In this document: in pieces, positions 10,444 through 21,025 of the stretch
Layout of the letters: each line of letters starts with the position of its first letter
Position numbering within the stretch: the stretch's first letter is position 1
NCBI GenBank assembly: GCA_037974335.1
Contig: CM075760.1
Span: 7,933,432 to 7,997,431 of the forward strand
Length of the DNA stretch: 64,000 nt
Source: Prionace glauca
Lineage: Eukaryota > Chordata > Chondrichthyes > Carcharhiniformes > Carcharhinidae
Reading direction: 5' to 3'
Position numbers and translations under genes: made by a program
The notes under the pieces: model-generated
Told to the model about the DNA's origin: nothing
The model's database searches: none
The model's input: the letters and a program-made list of their open reading frames with translations, nothing else

Positions 10444-10445
10444 GT

Positions 10446-11730
10446 TATGGGAAAGCAGATTTTATGAAATTGGGCACACGATATGGAAGCAGAGTGAAGT
10501 TACACTCAGAGCCTCTCCATTAAAAATCACAAAGTAACAGACACAGATTAGCAGGCAAGAGCATGCTTTTAGAATGCAAATGAGGGCGAGCACACAAGGG
10601 AAGCTGGACAGGATGGTACCTACAGGAACTAAATTTAATAAAACACATCCAACACCCCATCAAAATCAGCACTTCTAAAACAGTCAAACAACCCATGGAG
10701 ACACCTAAAATTAGCATAGTAAAGGAAACTCCCTGGCCCCTCAAAATTCTTTTGAGATCAATGACACACCTTCTGGTTCAAGCCTCAGACATTCTAGACC
10801 ATTAATAAACAATCAGACAAAAACGATTAACACACACTTAAAACAATTGCCCCAGCACTCGAAAACATTGAAACAGGATGGCTGAAGTCAAATACTGTAA
10901 ATAAAGTATTAGCATTTGAATCGCATACTATACCGAAGATCGGGTATAACTGTAGCCCGAGACGGTGGGTGTTTAGTATGCTTTCGGGACAGTCCGATTG
11001 TATGTCCTGACTGCACCTCCGTCGATGGAAAATAAAATAAAGCTGTGCCGTTATTGAACTACACCCTGAGGCCGTAATGGTCGTTTCACCCACTCGCACT
11101 AACACCACTGTGCTACTATGATGCTCCATGGTTGGTACAAAATGGGATACATTTTGGAAAGAGTTTTCGGGGGCCCTCAAAATTGACCCTCACCAACTCT
11201 AGGTAAATAGTCTTTCTACCTTGTGGGGGATTTGGAGTGTGAGAAGGCTGTGGGGATAACTCTGACAGAAAATTCGGACTGGAGTCCTGAAGACAGTAAT
11301 CTGTCACCTTTCAGATAGCTACTGACAAGCCCTGCAGCAGAGCTGCTACCAAACAGTGCTGGTTTCACCCTTTCCCCTGGACACTACCAGCAGTTGGCAG
11401 AGAGAGATCCTCATGCCTCGACAGTTCAGAATCTCTCTAATATTTACAAATGACTACACCCTGTAGGGGAGACCACAGCATTGTGACCATTGTTCGCACA
11501 ACACTGGAAGAAATAGTAATCTCACACTCGAATGACACAGAGGGTTTGCTTTTAAAGCATCAGGGTTCAGTGTGTCGCTACCTTTCATAGTGCCCAGTGT
11601 ATTATTTTTGCTGCCCCACTATGACCTCCTGGACACGAGATGGACCTCCACCTGTGGAATAAAGACAAAAATATTAATCTTACAGCCTGCCTTTCCGGTG
11701 TCTCCCGAGGTTTAACCCTATTTAATAGAC
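10446..11730. other. Unassigned spacer, part possibly LTR-like
   Basis: No gene is supported. The stretch around 10800-11110 holds AATAAA/AAATAAAG signals followed by a short non-coding run, which is the look of an isolated LTR, but I could not find terminal boundaries or a target duplication. The rest shows nothing recognisable. Confidence 0.2.
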
Positions 11731-11734
11731 CCTA

Positions 11735-11870
11735 CCATATCCCTCCATTCTCGTTTCACTCATGTGCCTATCTAACTGCATCTTAAACGAGTCCAACGTT
11801 CCTGCCTCCACCACCCTACTCGCTAGCGCGTTCCAGACCCCCACAACTCATGTCTGCCTCTCCATTATTT
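11735..11870 (-). repeat. CR1 3' fragment
   Basis: The plus-strand text 'catgtgcctatctaactgca' followed by 'ctgcctccaccaccctac' is the complement of the decayed CR1 C-terminal region found elsewhere in the window. Confidence 0.5.
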
Positions 11871-12156
11871 CCAACTTCCAATACTTCCCTGAACCTCAAC
11901 ACCCCATCTAGGCTGTAAATTCTCTTCTTTGCGTGTAAAAAGTGTTGGATTGAACAGGGTGAGGTGAAGCTGTTTGTTTAGTGACTGTAATTGATGTGAG
12001 TCTCCATGGATCTGATTAGTGTGCCTGGAGGGATTTCCCCCTTCGAATAATAAGGGATTCCGTTCAATGTGTTGTCCCATTGAGTCAGCGGGAGCGACAA
12101 CTCCAACACTAACAGCGATCAGCGGCTGTGGAGACAGAGGGAGGGAGAGGAGAGAT

Positions 12157-12341
12157 CAGAATCTGGGAGCAATGGCCCAGAATGTTCCAACAGTGGATCA
12201 GAATCTGGGGACAATGACCCAGAGTATTCCAACAATTGATCAGAATCTGGGAACAATGACCCAGAGTGTTCCAACAATTGGTCAGAATCTGGGAACAATG
12301 ACCCAGAGTGTTCCAACAATTGATCGGAATCTGGGAACAAT
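12157..12341 (+). repeat. In-frame 42-bp coding minisatellite
   Basis: Four units of 42 bp (12157, 12199, 12241, 12283) plus a partial fifth. Each encodes a 14-residue unit of the form QNLGTMTQSVPTID with few changes. Because 42 is a multiple of three, the repeat keeps the frame of receptor exon 1. Confidence 0.9.
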
Positions 12342-12499
12342 GGATTGGAAGTTTCCATCCATGCCCGAGGGAATACACTATTGGATTTATTTGTTAACCT
12401 TAGATAATTGGAGGATGCCATTCGGTGTTCGGATTGAAAGTCTACTGAAGGCGATTCAGTACGTTTACTATCCCATGTTGGCGATTATTGGAGTACCGG
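12172..12499 (+). CDS. GPR139-like GPCR exon 1 (right gene)
   Basis: The exon ends ...QYVYYPMLAIIGVPG with donor CCGG|GTAAGT at 12499/12500. YYPxLAxIGVP is the usual end of exon 1 in shark GPR139-like genes, and its phase (1) fits the acceptor at 14527, giving GVP-V-NIITIV across the junction. The start is uncertain. ATG 12172 puts about three and a half copies of the 14-residue repeat into the extracellular N-terminus and predicts a protein of about 411 residues. ATG 12361 (MPEGIHYW) skips the repeat and gives about 348 residues, close to the family's usual length. The frame is also open upstream to ATG 12019. No signal peptide is evident, as expected for this class. Confidence 0.7.
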
Positions 12500-13004
12500 G
12501 TAAGTCCCTGTTTGGAATTGTAACAGTCCGACTGCCACTGGAATCGGAGCAGGCAGGGGTCAGAGCATGGGAAGGTCTGTTGAACACAGGTAGGATTTTG
12601 CAGTTTTCGGAAAAGTGAGGCTGTAAAGTTCTGTCCCCAGTTCCTAATTCTAGAAAGGCTGTTTAACTGTATTGATTTCCTTGTCATTTACTGTACTGGG
12701 TTTGCTGCTCTTGTTGTTTCTGTTGAATCCCTATATCCAGTTATTAATTCTTTCAGCCGCTGACAATTGTCTCAGGGCCTATGGGCTAGGGTGTCTTCTG
12801 TGTGTTGTGACTATCCATAGACATGTGACCTAACACTAATCCTTTGTGAGAAAAATATAAAGCAGAATGGTTTTTTACCATCTACATGTAACGCCAGCTC
12901 ACTGCCAATTGCCCACCCAGTCACCACGCTGCAGAATGCATTTTATTGATCATGTTTGCACAGCAGAATCTCAAGAGAAAACATGTTTCGTATTGAAATT
13001 CATT

Positions 13005-13290
13005 CATCAATGTCACAAGTATGCAAACATTAACACTGCAATGAAGTTGCTGTAAAAATCCCCGAGTTGCCACGCTCCGGCACCTGTTCAGGTACACTGA
13101 GGGAGTATTTAGCACGGCCAATACATCAAACCATCACAACTTTCAGATTTTTGGGGGAAACCGGAGCACCTGGAGGAAACCCACGCAGACACAGTGAGAA
13201 CGAGTAGACTCTGCACACTCAGTAGCCAAGCCTGAAATTGAACCAGGGAGCCTAGTGCTATGAGGCAACAACACTATCCCCTGCACCACC
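13005..13290 (-). repeat. tRNA-derived SINE
   Basis: The minus-oriented body ('ggaaacccacgcagacacag') has a tail of the type 'cattaacactgcaatgaagt' at 13028-13047, as in the copy at 2459-2744. The tRNA-like head lies at about 13230-13290. Confidence 0.75.
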
Positions 13291-13467
13291 ACAAACTTTC
13301 CTGGAGTCACAGAAACACTAACATACATGTATTAATAGAAACATTTACTGATAGAAGCAATCAGATTTAGACACTTACTCCCACTCTCACACAAATTCAG
13401 AAGCCAAAATTGTTGTAAGCCTCCGGAATAACACACACTTAGGAGCACTCATCAGGTACTCTGGTGC

Positions 13468-13588
13468 TCACACACACACACACAGACACACACAGACACA
13501 CACACACACAGACACACACACACACACAGACACACACAGACACACACACACACACAGACACACACACACACACACACACACAGACACA
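13468..13588. repeat. (CA)n/(CACAGA)n microsatellite
   Basis: About 120 bp of CA dinucleotides with regularly spaced CAGACA interruptions, in the intron of the right receptor gene. Confidence 0.95.
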
Positions 13589-14227
13589 TGCATAGGAATA
13601 ATGGTGTTAATGGCTGAGCTGTCGTTGATAAACATGAGTCGGCGTTACAGGGTTGACTGTAATGTCAGAGAGATGGGATTTTGGACCTGTTGTGGATGTA
13701 GTGAACTGTAGTGGATCCAGGAAATCTGGGAAGCCGGAACTGATTCATGCCATGACTAACCTTTTTATGCATTTCATAATATTGGATGTCGGAGTCACAG
13801 GATGAGAGTCATTAGGCAGCTTGCTTGGTTTTTCATTTGCTACTGGCCTTTGTTTTAGTTTTTACCTGGTGCATATATTGACAACATTCCTGCCATGAGA
13901 GGACTCATGGAGATGTAAATCTAATAGAGATTCTGTGCTTCAGGGCATCAGGATCTCCCTCTGCCAATTGTTGTATTGTCCAGAGGAAAGGGTCAAACCA
14001 ACACTGTTTGGTACCAGCTCTGTTGCGGGAGTTGTCAGTGAGCTGTCTGAGAGACAACAGATTACCACCTACAGGACTCCACTCCGCATCTTCTGTTAGG
14101 GTTTACTGCCTCATCCTTCTTACCCTCCAAATCCTTCACAGGCAGAGGGGATATTTACCTGTAGCTGAGTGAGGGATAACGTTGAGAACTCCCTGGAAAG
14201 CTCTTTCCCAAATGTTAACTTTGTGTC

Positions 14228-14412
14228 ACTACCAAGGAGCAGTACGGTGGCAGAGTGGTTAGTACTGCTGACTCACAGCATCAGAAACCTGGGTTCAGTT
14301 CCATTTTTGGGTCATTGTCTGTGTTGAGTTTGTACATTCTCTCTGTGTCTGTACAGGTTTACTCCAGATGCTCTACTTTCCCCTCACACTCCGAAAGACG
14401 TACTGGCTTAAA
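14228..14412 (+). repeat. tRNA-derived SINE, partial
   Basis: The plus-strand head 'cagtacggtggcagagtggt' and a B-box-like 'gggttcagttcc' are clear. This is the mirror copy of the SINE at 10270-10443 and marks the inner edge of the right arm. Confidence 0.8.
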
Positions 14413-14526
14413 AAATGTATTCCAATTGTTGTGATAATGTACTTTAAAAAAAAACATCGTAAGTCTAAATGGCAATTCCTTCCATTGAATCATATCTAAT
14501 TTTATTCTGTATTTCCTTCCTGACAG

Positions 14527-15434
14527 TGAACATAATCACAATTGTGACACTGAGGAGCAGAAACTGTGGTCTGTCCAAATGTGTCACTCATTACCTGGTT
14601 GCCATGTCAGTGGGGGATCTGCTGGTCATTATCCTCGACCTGATAATGAGACACATTCCCATTGTTTATGAGGAACACTTATATTTCCTATACTCGTTCC
14701 CCGTGTGTAATATCCACGCTGTCCTGCTTTATGCTGCCACTGACTGTTCTGTCTGGTTCACCGTCACTTTCACCTTTGATCGATTTGTGGCCATTTGCTG
14801 TCCCAAGCTGAGAAGTAAATATTGCACTGAGAAATCGGCGGCTGTGGTTCTGGGAACAGTGACAGTGCTGAGCTGTTTAAAGAACATTATCTGGTATTTT
14901 ATGTTATTAAATACATATGGGCTGCGGAACCTCCCCTGGTTTTGTGACTTCACATTAATTGTTATGCACTCTCTGGTCTGGGGAACAATTGAGTTCCTCC
15001 ATTACATTCTAAACCCGTGTGCCCCATTCGTCCTGATTCTGCTGCTGAATGCTCTCACCGTCAGACACATTTTAGTGAGCAGCAGAGCCCGCAGGAGACT
15101 CCGGGCTCACCGCAGCGGTGAGAATCCAAAAGACCCAGAGTTGGAGAGTCGAAGGAAATCCATCATTTTCCTATTTGTTATCTCAGCCAATTTCATTATC
15201 TTATGGTCAATATTCATGGTTTATTCAGCATGGAATCGCATGTATGATTTGGGGTTTAAAATTATATTAGAATTTTATGTTATGGAATTGGGCTTCATGC
15301 TACAACTCACAAGTTGCTGTACAAATACCGCTATTTACGCTGTGACACAAACTCAGTTCAGGCAGCAGCTAAAAAATGTACTGAAATATCCCCTTACTGC
15401 AATTTTCCACTCAATACAGCCTGAGAGGAAATGA
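14527..15434 (+). CDS. GPR139-like class A GPCR, exon 2 (right copy)
   Basis: An intact exon after acceptor CTGACAG encodes 301 residues plus stop. Motifs are those of the left copy: CGLSKCVTHYLVAMSVGDLL (TM2), FDRFVAICC (TM3), NALTVRHILVSSRARRRLR (ICL3), ESRRKSI (before TM6) and CCTNTAIYAVTQ (TM7). Joined to exon 1 in compatible phase it makes a complete seven-helix receptor, so this gene looks functional. Ligands of GPR139 itself include aromatic amino acids, but the expanded fish paralogues have no assigned ligand and none is inferred here. Differences from the left copy cluster in ECL2 and in the TM6-ECL3-TM7 region. The frame upstream of the acceptor is open by chance to an ATG at 14469. 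Confidence 0.85.
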
Positions 15435-15484
15435 CAACAACAAGACCTCTGAATCTTCCTATTGGGCATTCAAACTGTAAATCA

Positions 15485-16225
15485 CCAAACAGCCTCACAG
15501 AGATAGAAAGACTGACAGATAGATAGAGAGGACAATGTTAGCAACTGTGAGATTATTAGACAGAGAGTGGCAAAGAGAGGGAAAGGCACGAAGACTTGGA
15601 GAGCAAAGAATTTCAAAGAGTTTCTAACAGGTACAGGAAACAATGAGATAGAAGAGAGACAAAGACAGAGTCTCACAGAATGTGAAAGACAGAAATAGTG
15701 AGGAAAATGGCGAGAGAGATAAACAGGGAATGAGAAAGACAGAAATAATGAGGAAAATGGCGAGAGAGATATACAGGGAATGAGAAAGGGAGATAGAGGA
15801 AGACAGATTGGAGTTTGTAATACGAGAGGGAGAGGGAGACAAGGGGGTGGGGGAACGGGAGGCAAAAAGTGATGCAGAAGGAAATAGCCAGAGACAGATA
15901 GAAACAGAGATATCGAGACACAGAGTAGGAGTGAATGGGAAAGAGTGGGACTGAAAAAGCACAATGGACAAAGCAAGAGCAAAAGTCAGAGTGAGGTGGG
16001 TGGGGGGTGGGGCAGAGAGACAAATAAATTAAAGAGGGACAGGGAGTGGGAGTAGGAGAGTGACACTGAGGCAGGAGAGACAGAGGGAGAGTGGGGGAGA
16101 AGCGGAGAGACAGCAAAAGACAGAGTGAAACATCGAGAGAGACAGAGGCACAGAGAGACATAGAGAAAGAATGATAGAGAGAGAGCCACAAGAAACATAG
16201 AAAAAGGTAGAGAGATATATCTAAG
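15485..16225. repeat. GA-rich simple sequence
   Basis: Degenerate GAGA/AGACAG-type sequence 3' of the right receptor, including two near-identical tandem units reading 'gaggaaaatggcgagagaga' (15700 and 15750). It mirrors the CT-rich block of the left arm. Confidence 0.85.
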
Positions 16226-16665
16226 GACTTCAACGGTAACCATCAGGTGGAGCTTTGGAATATGAGCTCCCTGATTGAGGCAGTTAATGCTGTCCAATCC
16301 GGGAGCCCGGCAGACATGCATAGTATGGTGTGTCTGGGTTACCGGAATTCAGGATGTGTACACTCAGGTGTGGATGTGATGGACTGTAGGTTTTATCACT
16401 TGAGTATTAATGCAACAACTCAGCTAATGTTCTGGGCACATGGATTCCGATCACGTCACCGCAGATGGTGGAACTTAAGTAAATATATCTGGAGTTTAGA
16501 ATTCATTAGTGACCATAAAAACATTGTCCATTTTCAGAAAGACCCATCTGGTTTATCAATGTCATGATGTGGATATGCTGGCGCTGGACTGGGGTAGACA
16601 CAGTAAAAAGTCTGACAACACCAGGTTTAAGTCCAATCGATTTATGTGATAGTAAATTCACTAGC

Positions 16666-16689
16666 TTTCGAGGTTACCCTCTTCGTCAG
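16666..16689 (-). ncRNA. Hammerhead-like core (left, PLE hairpin)
   Basis: On the minus strand: CTGACGA, A, GAGG, loop GTAA, CCTC, GAAA. The stem is perfect and closed by a tetraloop, the neatest example in the window. Confidence 0.5.
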
Positions 16690-16721
16690 GCGAATGTTCG
16701 TCACCAGAACTCTCCATTCAC

Positions 16722-16745
16722 CTGACGAAGAGGGTAACCTCGAAA
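16722..16745 (+). ncRNA. Hammerhead-like core (right, PLE hairpin)
   Basis: Plus-strand mirror of the motif at 16666-16689, with the identical GAGG-GTAA-CCTC stem-loop. Confidence 0.5.
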
Positions 16746-16774
16746 GCTCGTGAAACTTTGCATTGCAACAAATT

Positions 16775-17250
16775 GAACAGAATTTGACACGTTAGGACAG
16801 TGCCCATATTCCCCATCATCCAAAGGTCTGGCAGAAAGTGCGGCCCAAACAGTAAAAAGAGGTTCAAAAAACTATCCCACGGCCTCCTTTGACACCAAAC
16901 TATCCAGATTGCTCTTCAATTACAGGACAACATCCCCCCAATCACCACTCCCCTCCCCTCTTCAACAAATGGAATAGCACAAGCAGAGTTCCTCATGATC
17001 ACTCTTCCCACAGTTAAGTCTGATCCTCCGAGGGTGGGAGCTAACACCCAGAGCCGTTTCCATCAACTGGGACAGCCTGTTAAAGGCAGTTGTTAGGCTG
17101 TTAGTTAAGAATCATGGCAATGGATACGCTGGTTATGAGACACGTTCAGGTCAGGAACAGGGCCAGATTCCTATCAAGTCCGCTTGGGAGATACCATCCT
17201 ATGGGAATGTTTCAAACATTTACAAACCGTGAAACACCAAGACATGCAGG
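16775..17250 (+). mobile_element. Ty3/gypsy-like LTR retrotransposon fossil, integrase C-terminal region
   Basis: Plus-strand coding at about 16800-16930 recalls the end of the integrase core of Ty3/gypsy elements (SSKGLAE, SFDTKLSR and LLFNYRTTSP blocks). Sequence to about 17250 may continue the same element. No LTRs are seen. The copy is partial, broken and old. Confidence 0.5.
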
Positions 17251-18104
17251 GAAAATCAATTCCCGGCACACCCGGAACTTTGGAAAGAATTCCAGATACT
17301 CCGGCTCCTGCTCTCCATCTCCACCAGTGAGAAACTGGGAGTCTGAAATGGACAGGGCGGGTTTAGCCTCTCGGCCACATTGTCTCCCAATAAAGGGAAC
17401 TTGGGCCACAACGCTCATGGTGGAAGAGGCGAGCTCCGGTCTGCTGAAACCCACTCACCTCCGAGGCTGAGCAGGAGGAACCAGACCCAGCAGTGAAATT
17501 TCAAAGAAAGGCTTCCAAGCCGGTCAGCCCTCGGCGGTTACTCAGACCGAGAGGGGGAGGGGTGTCATAACTTAAAATTGATTCATGAGTTGGGCATGAC
17601 CAAGTATGAACTTCGGAATGAGGCCTGTGAAATCTGCCTATTGAGGGATCTCCACAGACTGTAAGTTGCAGAGAGTGAAACGCTGAGAGTTGGGGAAAGT
17701 GTGGGAGTTTAGGGAAGTGGGTGGAGAGGTGTTGCTGTGTCTTGTGTCCCTTACTACCCCGTCCATACTGCCATTTCCAGTTGGGTAGGTGTCTATCAGG
17801 TATTATAGCTCAGAAAGTGACTTGGAACCAACAGAAGCAGCTGATTCGTGAGTACGTTCTTGGAAGGAAAACTGAGGAAATTTTCTGATTCGCTCCTACT
17901 GATGTCATAACTTCAGGAAGGATTCCTCCTGTTGTTCATGTTCTTGGTACGAATCCGCTCACTGCAGCTGATGGAATTTGAATTAAATAAAAATTGTCTG
18001 GAAATAAAAATCTACTGATGACCATAAAACCATATTTGATTGTCGAAAGGACCAATTTCTTTCACTGATGTCCTTTAGGGAAGGAAATCTACCAGGGAGA
18101 GGGG
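17251..18104. other. Unassigned spacer
   Basis: Contains one open frame of about 118 codons (17114-17470, overlapping the gypsy fossil) with no recognised domain. Nothing else is supported. Confidence 0.3.
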
Positions 18105-20980
18105 AATAAAGCAAAGGTGAATCAGCTGAAGTGGAACAAGAGAACAGGGCCAGTAAGACTCAGAAAAAGAGCAGAAATAGTGTGGCTCCTAATTAAAGCG
18201 GGTCCGGCAGGCTGAAGGGCATTTGTTTCAATACAAAAAGTGTAACAGGTAAGGCTGATTCGTAAGGCTGATTTGGAGCTTGGATTCGTTCTTGGAACTG
18301 TGATGTTGCTGCTATTACAGAGACTTGGTTAAGGAAAGGAGAGGAATGACAGCTTAACGTACAAGGATGCCGATGATTCAAGCAGGATAGAAAATGATGT
18401 TACAGGGGAGGGACATTTTCAAGACTGGTAAGGAGAATATTGCAGCAGTACTGCAGGAGGACTGCACCCAATGTAGTTCGCATGGCTTATACAGCGAGGC
18501 AGTATGGGTAGAGTGCGGGAATAGGAAGGGTGTACTGACAAGATTCGGCATTTTCTATTGGCCTCCCAACAACTAGCGGGAGATTGAGAAAGAGATATGA
18601 ATGAGAATTTGGCAAGATGCAAAAGTAACAGGGTTGTTGTGGTGGGACAGTTAACTTCCTCAAAATTGACAGGGACTCATTTTTGCTGAGTGTGTGGATG
18701 GGGCAGAGTTTGTAAGGAGCATCCTGGAGGGCTTCCCAAAACATTATAGAGATAGTCCAACTAGGGAAGCGGCTGAACTGGACCTGGAAATAGGGAATCA
18801 GCCTGGACAGGTGGTCGACATTTCAGTGGGGGAGTAGTTGGGGAACAGAGACACAACTCAGTGAGTGTTAAGGTACGGACAGAGAAAGGTAAGTGTAATA
18901 CTCAAGTGAAGACATTAAACTCGGGGATGACTCATTATAACAATATTAGGCAGAAACGGAAGAATGTAGATTGGGGCAAATCAACATCTGGCACGTGGGA
19001 GGCTTTCAAGTGCAAGTTGATAGGAATTCCGGACTGGCACATTCCAATGAGAATGAAGGGTAGGTATCGCAAATTTCGGGAACATTGTAAAATGAGAGAA
19101 ATTATGAGCCTCGTCAAAGTGGGAAAAAAAGTTTTTTTCTGTCCTAGGAAGACACAAAACAATTATGAAATACAAGGAAAGTAAAACGAAACTTAAGCAA
19201 AGACTAAAGAGGGCGAAAAGGGGTCACGAGAATTAATTTGCCGCAGGATGGAAGAAAATCCGAAGGCGTTTTACACATATATAAAGGGCAAATGTTTAGC
19301 CAGGGAAGGGGTTGGCACACCCGAGGACAGGTGAGGGATTCTATGCGCGGATCCAGGGAAATGACGAGGTATTGAATACTTCACGTCAGTATTCACTAAA
19401 GAGAAGTACTTAGTGCATGATGAGTCTGGGAAAGGATGCACAAGTAGTTTGAGTCATGTTGAGATCAAAAAGGAGGAGATATTGGGGTTCTTGAGATATA
19501 TTAAGGTAGATAAGTCCCCAGGGCCTAATGTGATATACCACAGAATAATGCGAGAGGCCAGGAGGAAATTGCTGGGGTCTTGAGAGAAATCTTTGTATCA
19601 TCACTGGCTATAGTGGAAGTATGAGGATTGGAGAATAGCCGATTTTTGTTTAGGAAGAATGGCAACAATAATCCAGGTAAGCACAGGCTAGTGAGCCTTA
19701 CGTCAGTGGTCAGGAAATTATTGAAGAAAATTCTTCGAGACAGGATTTAATCCCTCTTTGAAATAAGTGGATGTATTAGTGAAAGGCAACAAGCTTTTTT
19801 GAAGACCAGATCGTGTCTGACTAACGTGATCAAGTTTATTTTTTGAGGAAGTGACGAAGATGATTGATGATGGTAGAGCAGTGGATATTGTCTACGTGGA
19901 CACCAGTAAACCCTCTGACAAGGTCCCTCATGGCAGAGAGGTACAGAATTTGCAGTAAAATGAGATCAGAGGTGAGCTGTCTAGGTAGATGGAGAACTGG
20001 CTCAGTCATAGAAAACAGAATGTAGCTGTGCAAGTGTGCGTTTCTGAAGGGAGTGTTATGGCTCAGGGATCAGTTCTGGAACCTTTATTGTTTGTCATGG
20101 ATATATAAATGATTAGAAGGAAATTGGGGAATCAGCTTGGAGATAATCGACACGTTGGGGGAAAGGTTGGAAAGCAGAGGATGGTGATTTCAGGTAAATA
20201 GTGACAGGGCAAAAAGAACTAATTGATTGAATGGACGAGTAATTTGCATATTTAAATTTATTGCAGAGAAAAGTTACATGATCAGTTTTGTTCAACAGAA
20301 TGTGGAGAAAAAAATGGAAATGATGAAAAGTGAATATAGACGCCGAGGGACTTGAGTGAATATGTGTATAAATCATTCATGATGCAAGACAGGTTGAGAC
20401 AGCTGCAAACAAAAAAAAAGTGAATAGTTTTTGTCTATTGGGGAAAAGAATACAGAAGCAAAGAAGTTGTGCTAAATTTGTAGAAAACACTTGGAAAATC
20501 GTCAACCAAAAATTCGGCCCAATTTTCGGCACCGAACTCAGGCAGAATGTAAAGTCAATAGGCTGGATGGAAAGGAAAACACGAGAATAAGTCCAGAGAT
20601 CAGAAACTTCAGTGACGGAACTATTTTGGAGAAGTTCGGACTAATTTCCTTGACAGGAAGTTGCTGATATGACTTTAACGAGGCATTCAAAATCCTGAGG
20701 GGTCTTGACAGAGTAGATAGAGAGGAACTGTTCAGTGGCAGAAGGATTTTGACACAGAGGGCGCGGGTTGAAGTAAATTGGTGGAAGAAACATGGAGACA
20801 TCAGGAAATACATTGTCAGACAGTGAGTGATCCAGATCTGGAATGTGCTGTTTGAGAATGTGGTGCAGGCAGCGCCAATTAATGGGTTAAAAATGGGATT
20901 GGATAATTGTCTGAAAATGAACAAAATGCTAGACTGTGGGGTCCAGAGTGTTCTTGGATGAATTGCTCCTTTCGAGGACC
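18105..20980 (+). repeat. Ancient CR1-type LINE, endonuclease to 3' part
   Basis: Decayed coding follows CR1 ORF2 order over almost 3 kb. Endonuclease-region text runs around 18280-18850 (for example 'acagagacttggttaaggaa'). The linker before RT at about 19480-19530 reads DKSPGP-like. RT landmarks around 19700-20060 include 'caggtaagcacaggctagtg' and 'ggatcagttctggaacc'. A decayed C-terminal region runs to about 20980. Many stops and indels make it one of the oldest LINE copies here. Confidence 0.6.
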
Positions 20981-21025
20981 AACACACACATGACGCTTCA
21001 AAATGGCCTTCTTCTCTGCTGTAAG

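Larger units (their letters stand above)
8340..10445 (-). repeat. Left arm of large inverted duplication
   Basis: This segment matches 14228-16566 in reverse complement, in the same internal order: SINE head, receptor exon 2, pyrimidine/purine-rich 3' flank, a block reading 'actgcctcaatcagggagct', and the end of a SINE. The receptor exons are about 80% identical at protein level by eye. The arms have since diverged by substitutions and expansion of simple repeats. Confidence 0.85.
12500..14526 (+). other. Intron of the right GPCR gene
   Basis: A 2.0-kb intron between GTAAGT and CTGACAG. It holds a SINE at about 13005-13290, a CA/CAGA microsatellite at 13468-13588 and a second SINE at 14228-14412. 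The left arm of the inverted duplication begins at the last of these, so most of the intron is not duplicated. Confidence 0.65.
14228..16566 (+). repeat. Right arm of large inverted duplication
   Basis: Reverse-complement partner of 8340-10445. It carries receptor exon 2, a GA-rich flank and the end of a SINE in mirror order. A PLE hairpin sits exactly at its outer edge. Confidence 0.85.
16566..16752. mobile_element. Penelope-like terminal-repeat hairpin
   Basis: It starts with the PLE terminus 'gatgtggatatgctggcgct' and 'aaaaagtctgacaacaccag', then shows two inverted copies of the hammerhead-bearing segment (16655-16695 against 16715-16755) around a short spacer. No coding interior remains. 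The right-hand repeat is cut short, so one end is lost. Confidence 0.65.

Noticed and set aside
15482-16321. Minus-strand Leu/Ser-rich frames
   Set aside because: Same compositional effect from the GA-rich block of the other arm.
17114-17470. 118-codon plus-strand frame as a host gene
   Set aside because: It starts in sequence that looks like the end of the gypsy fossil and shows no conserved host domain.
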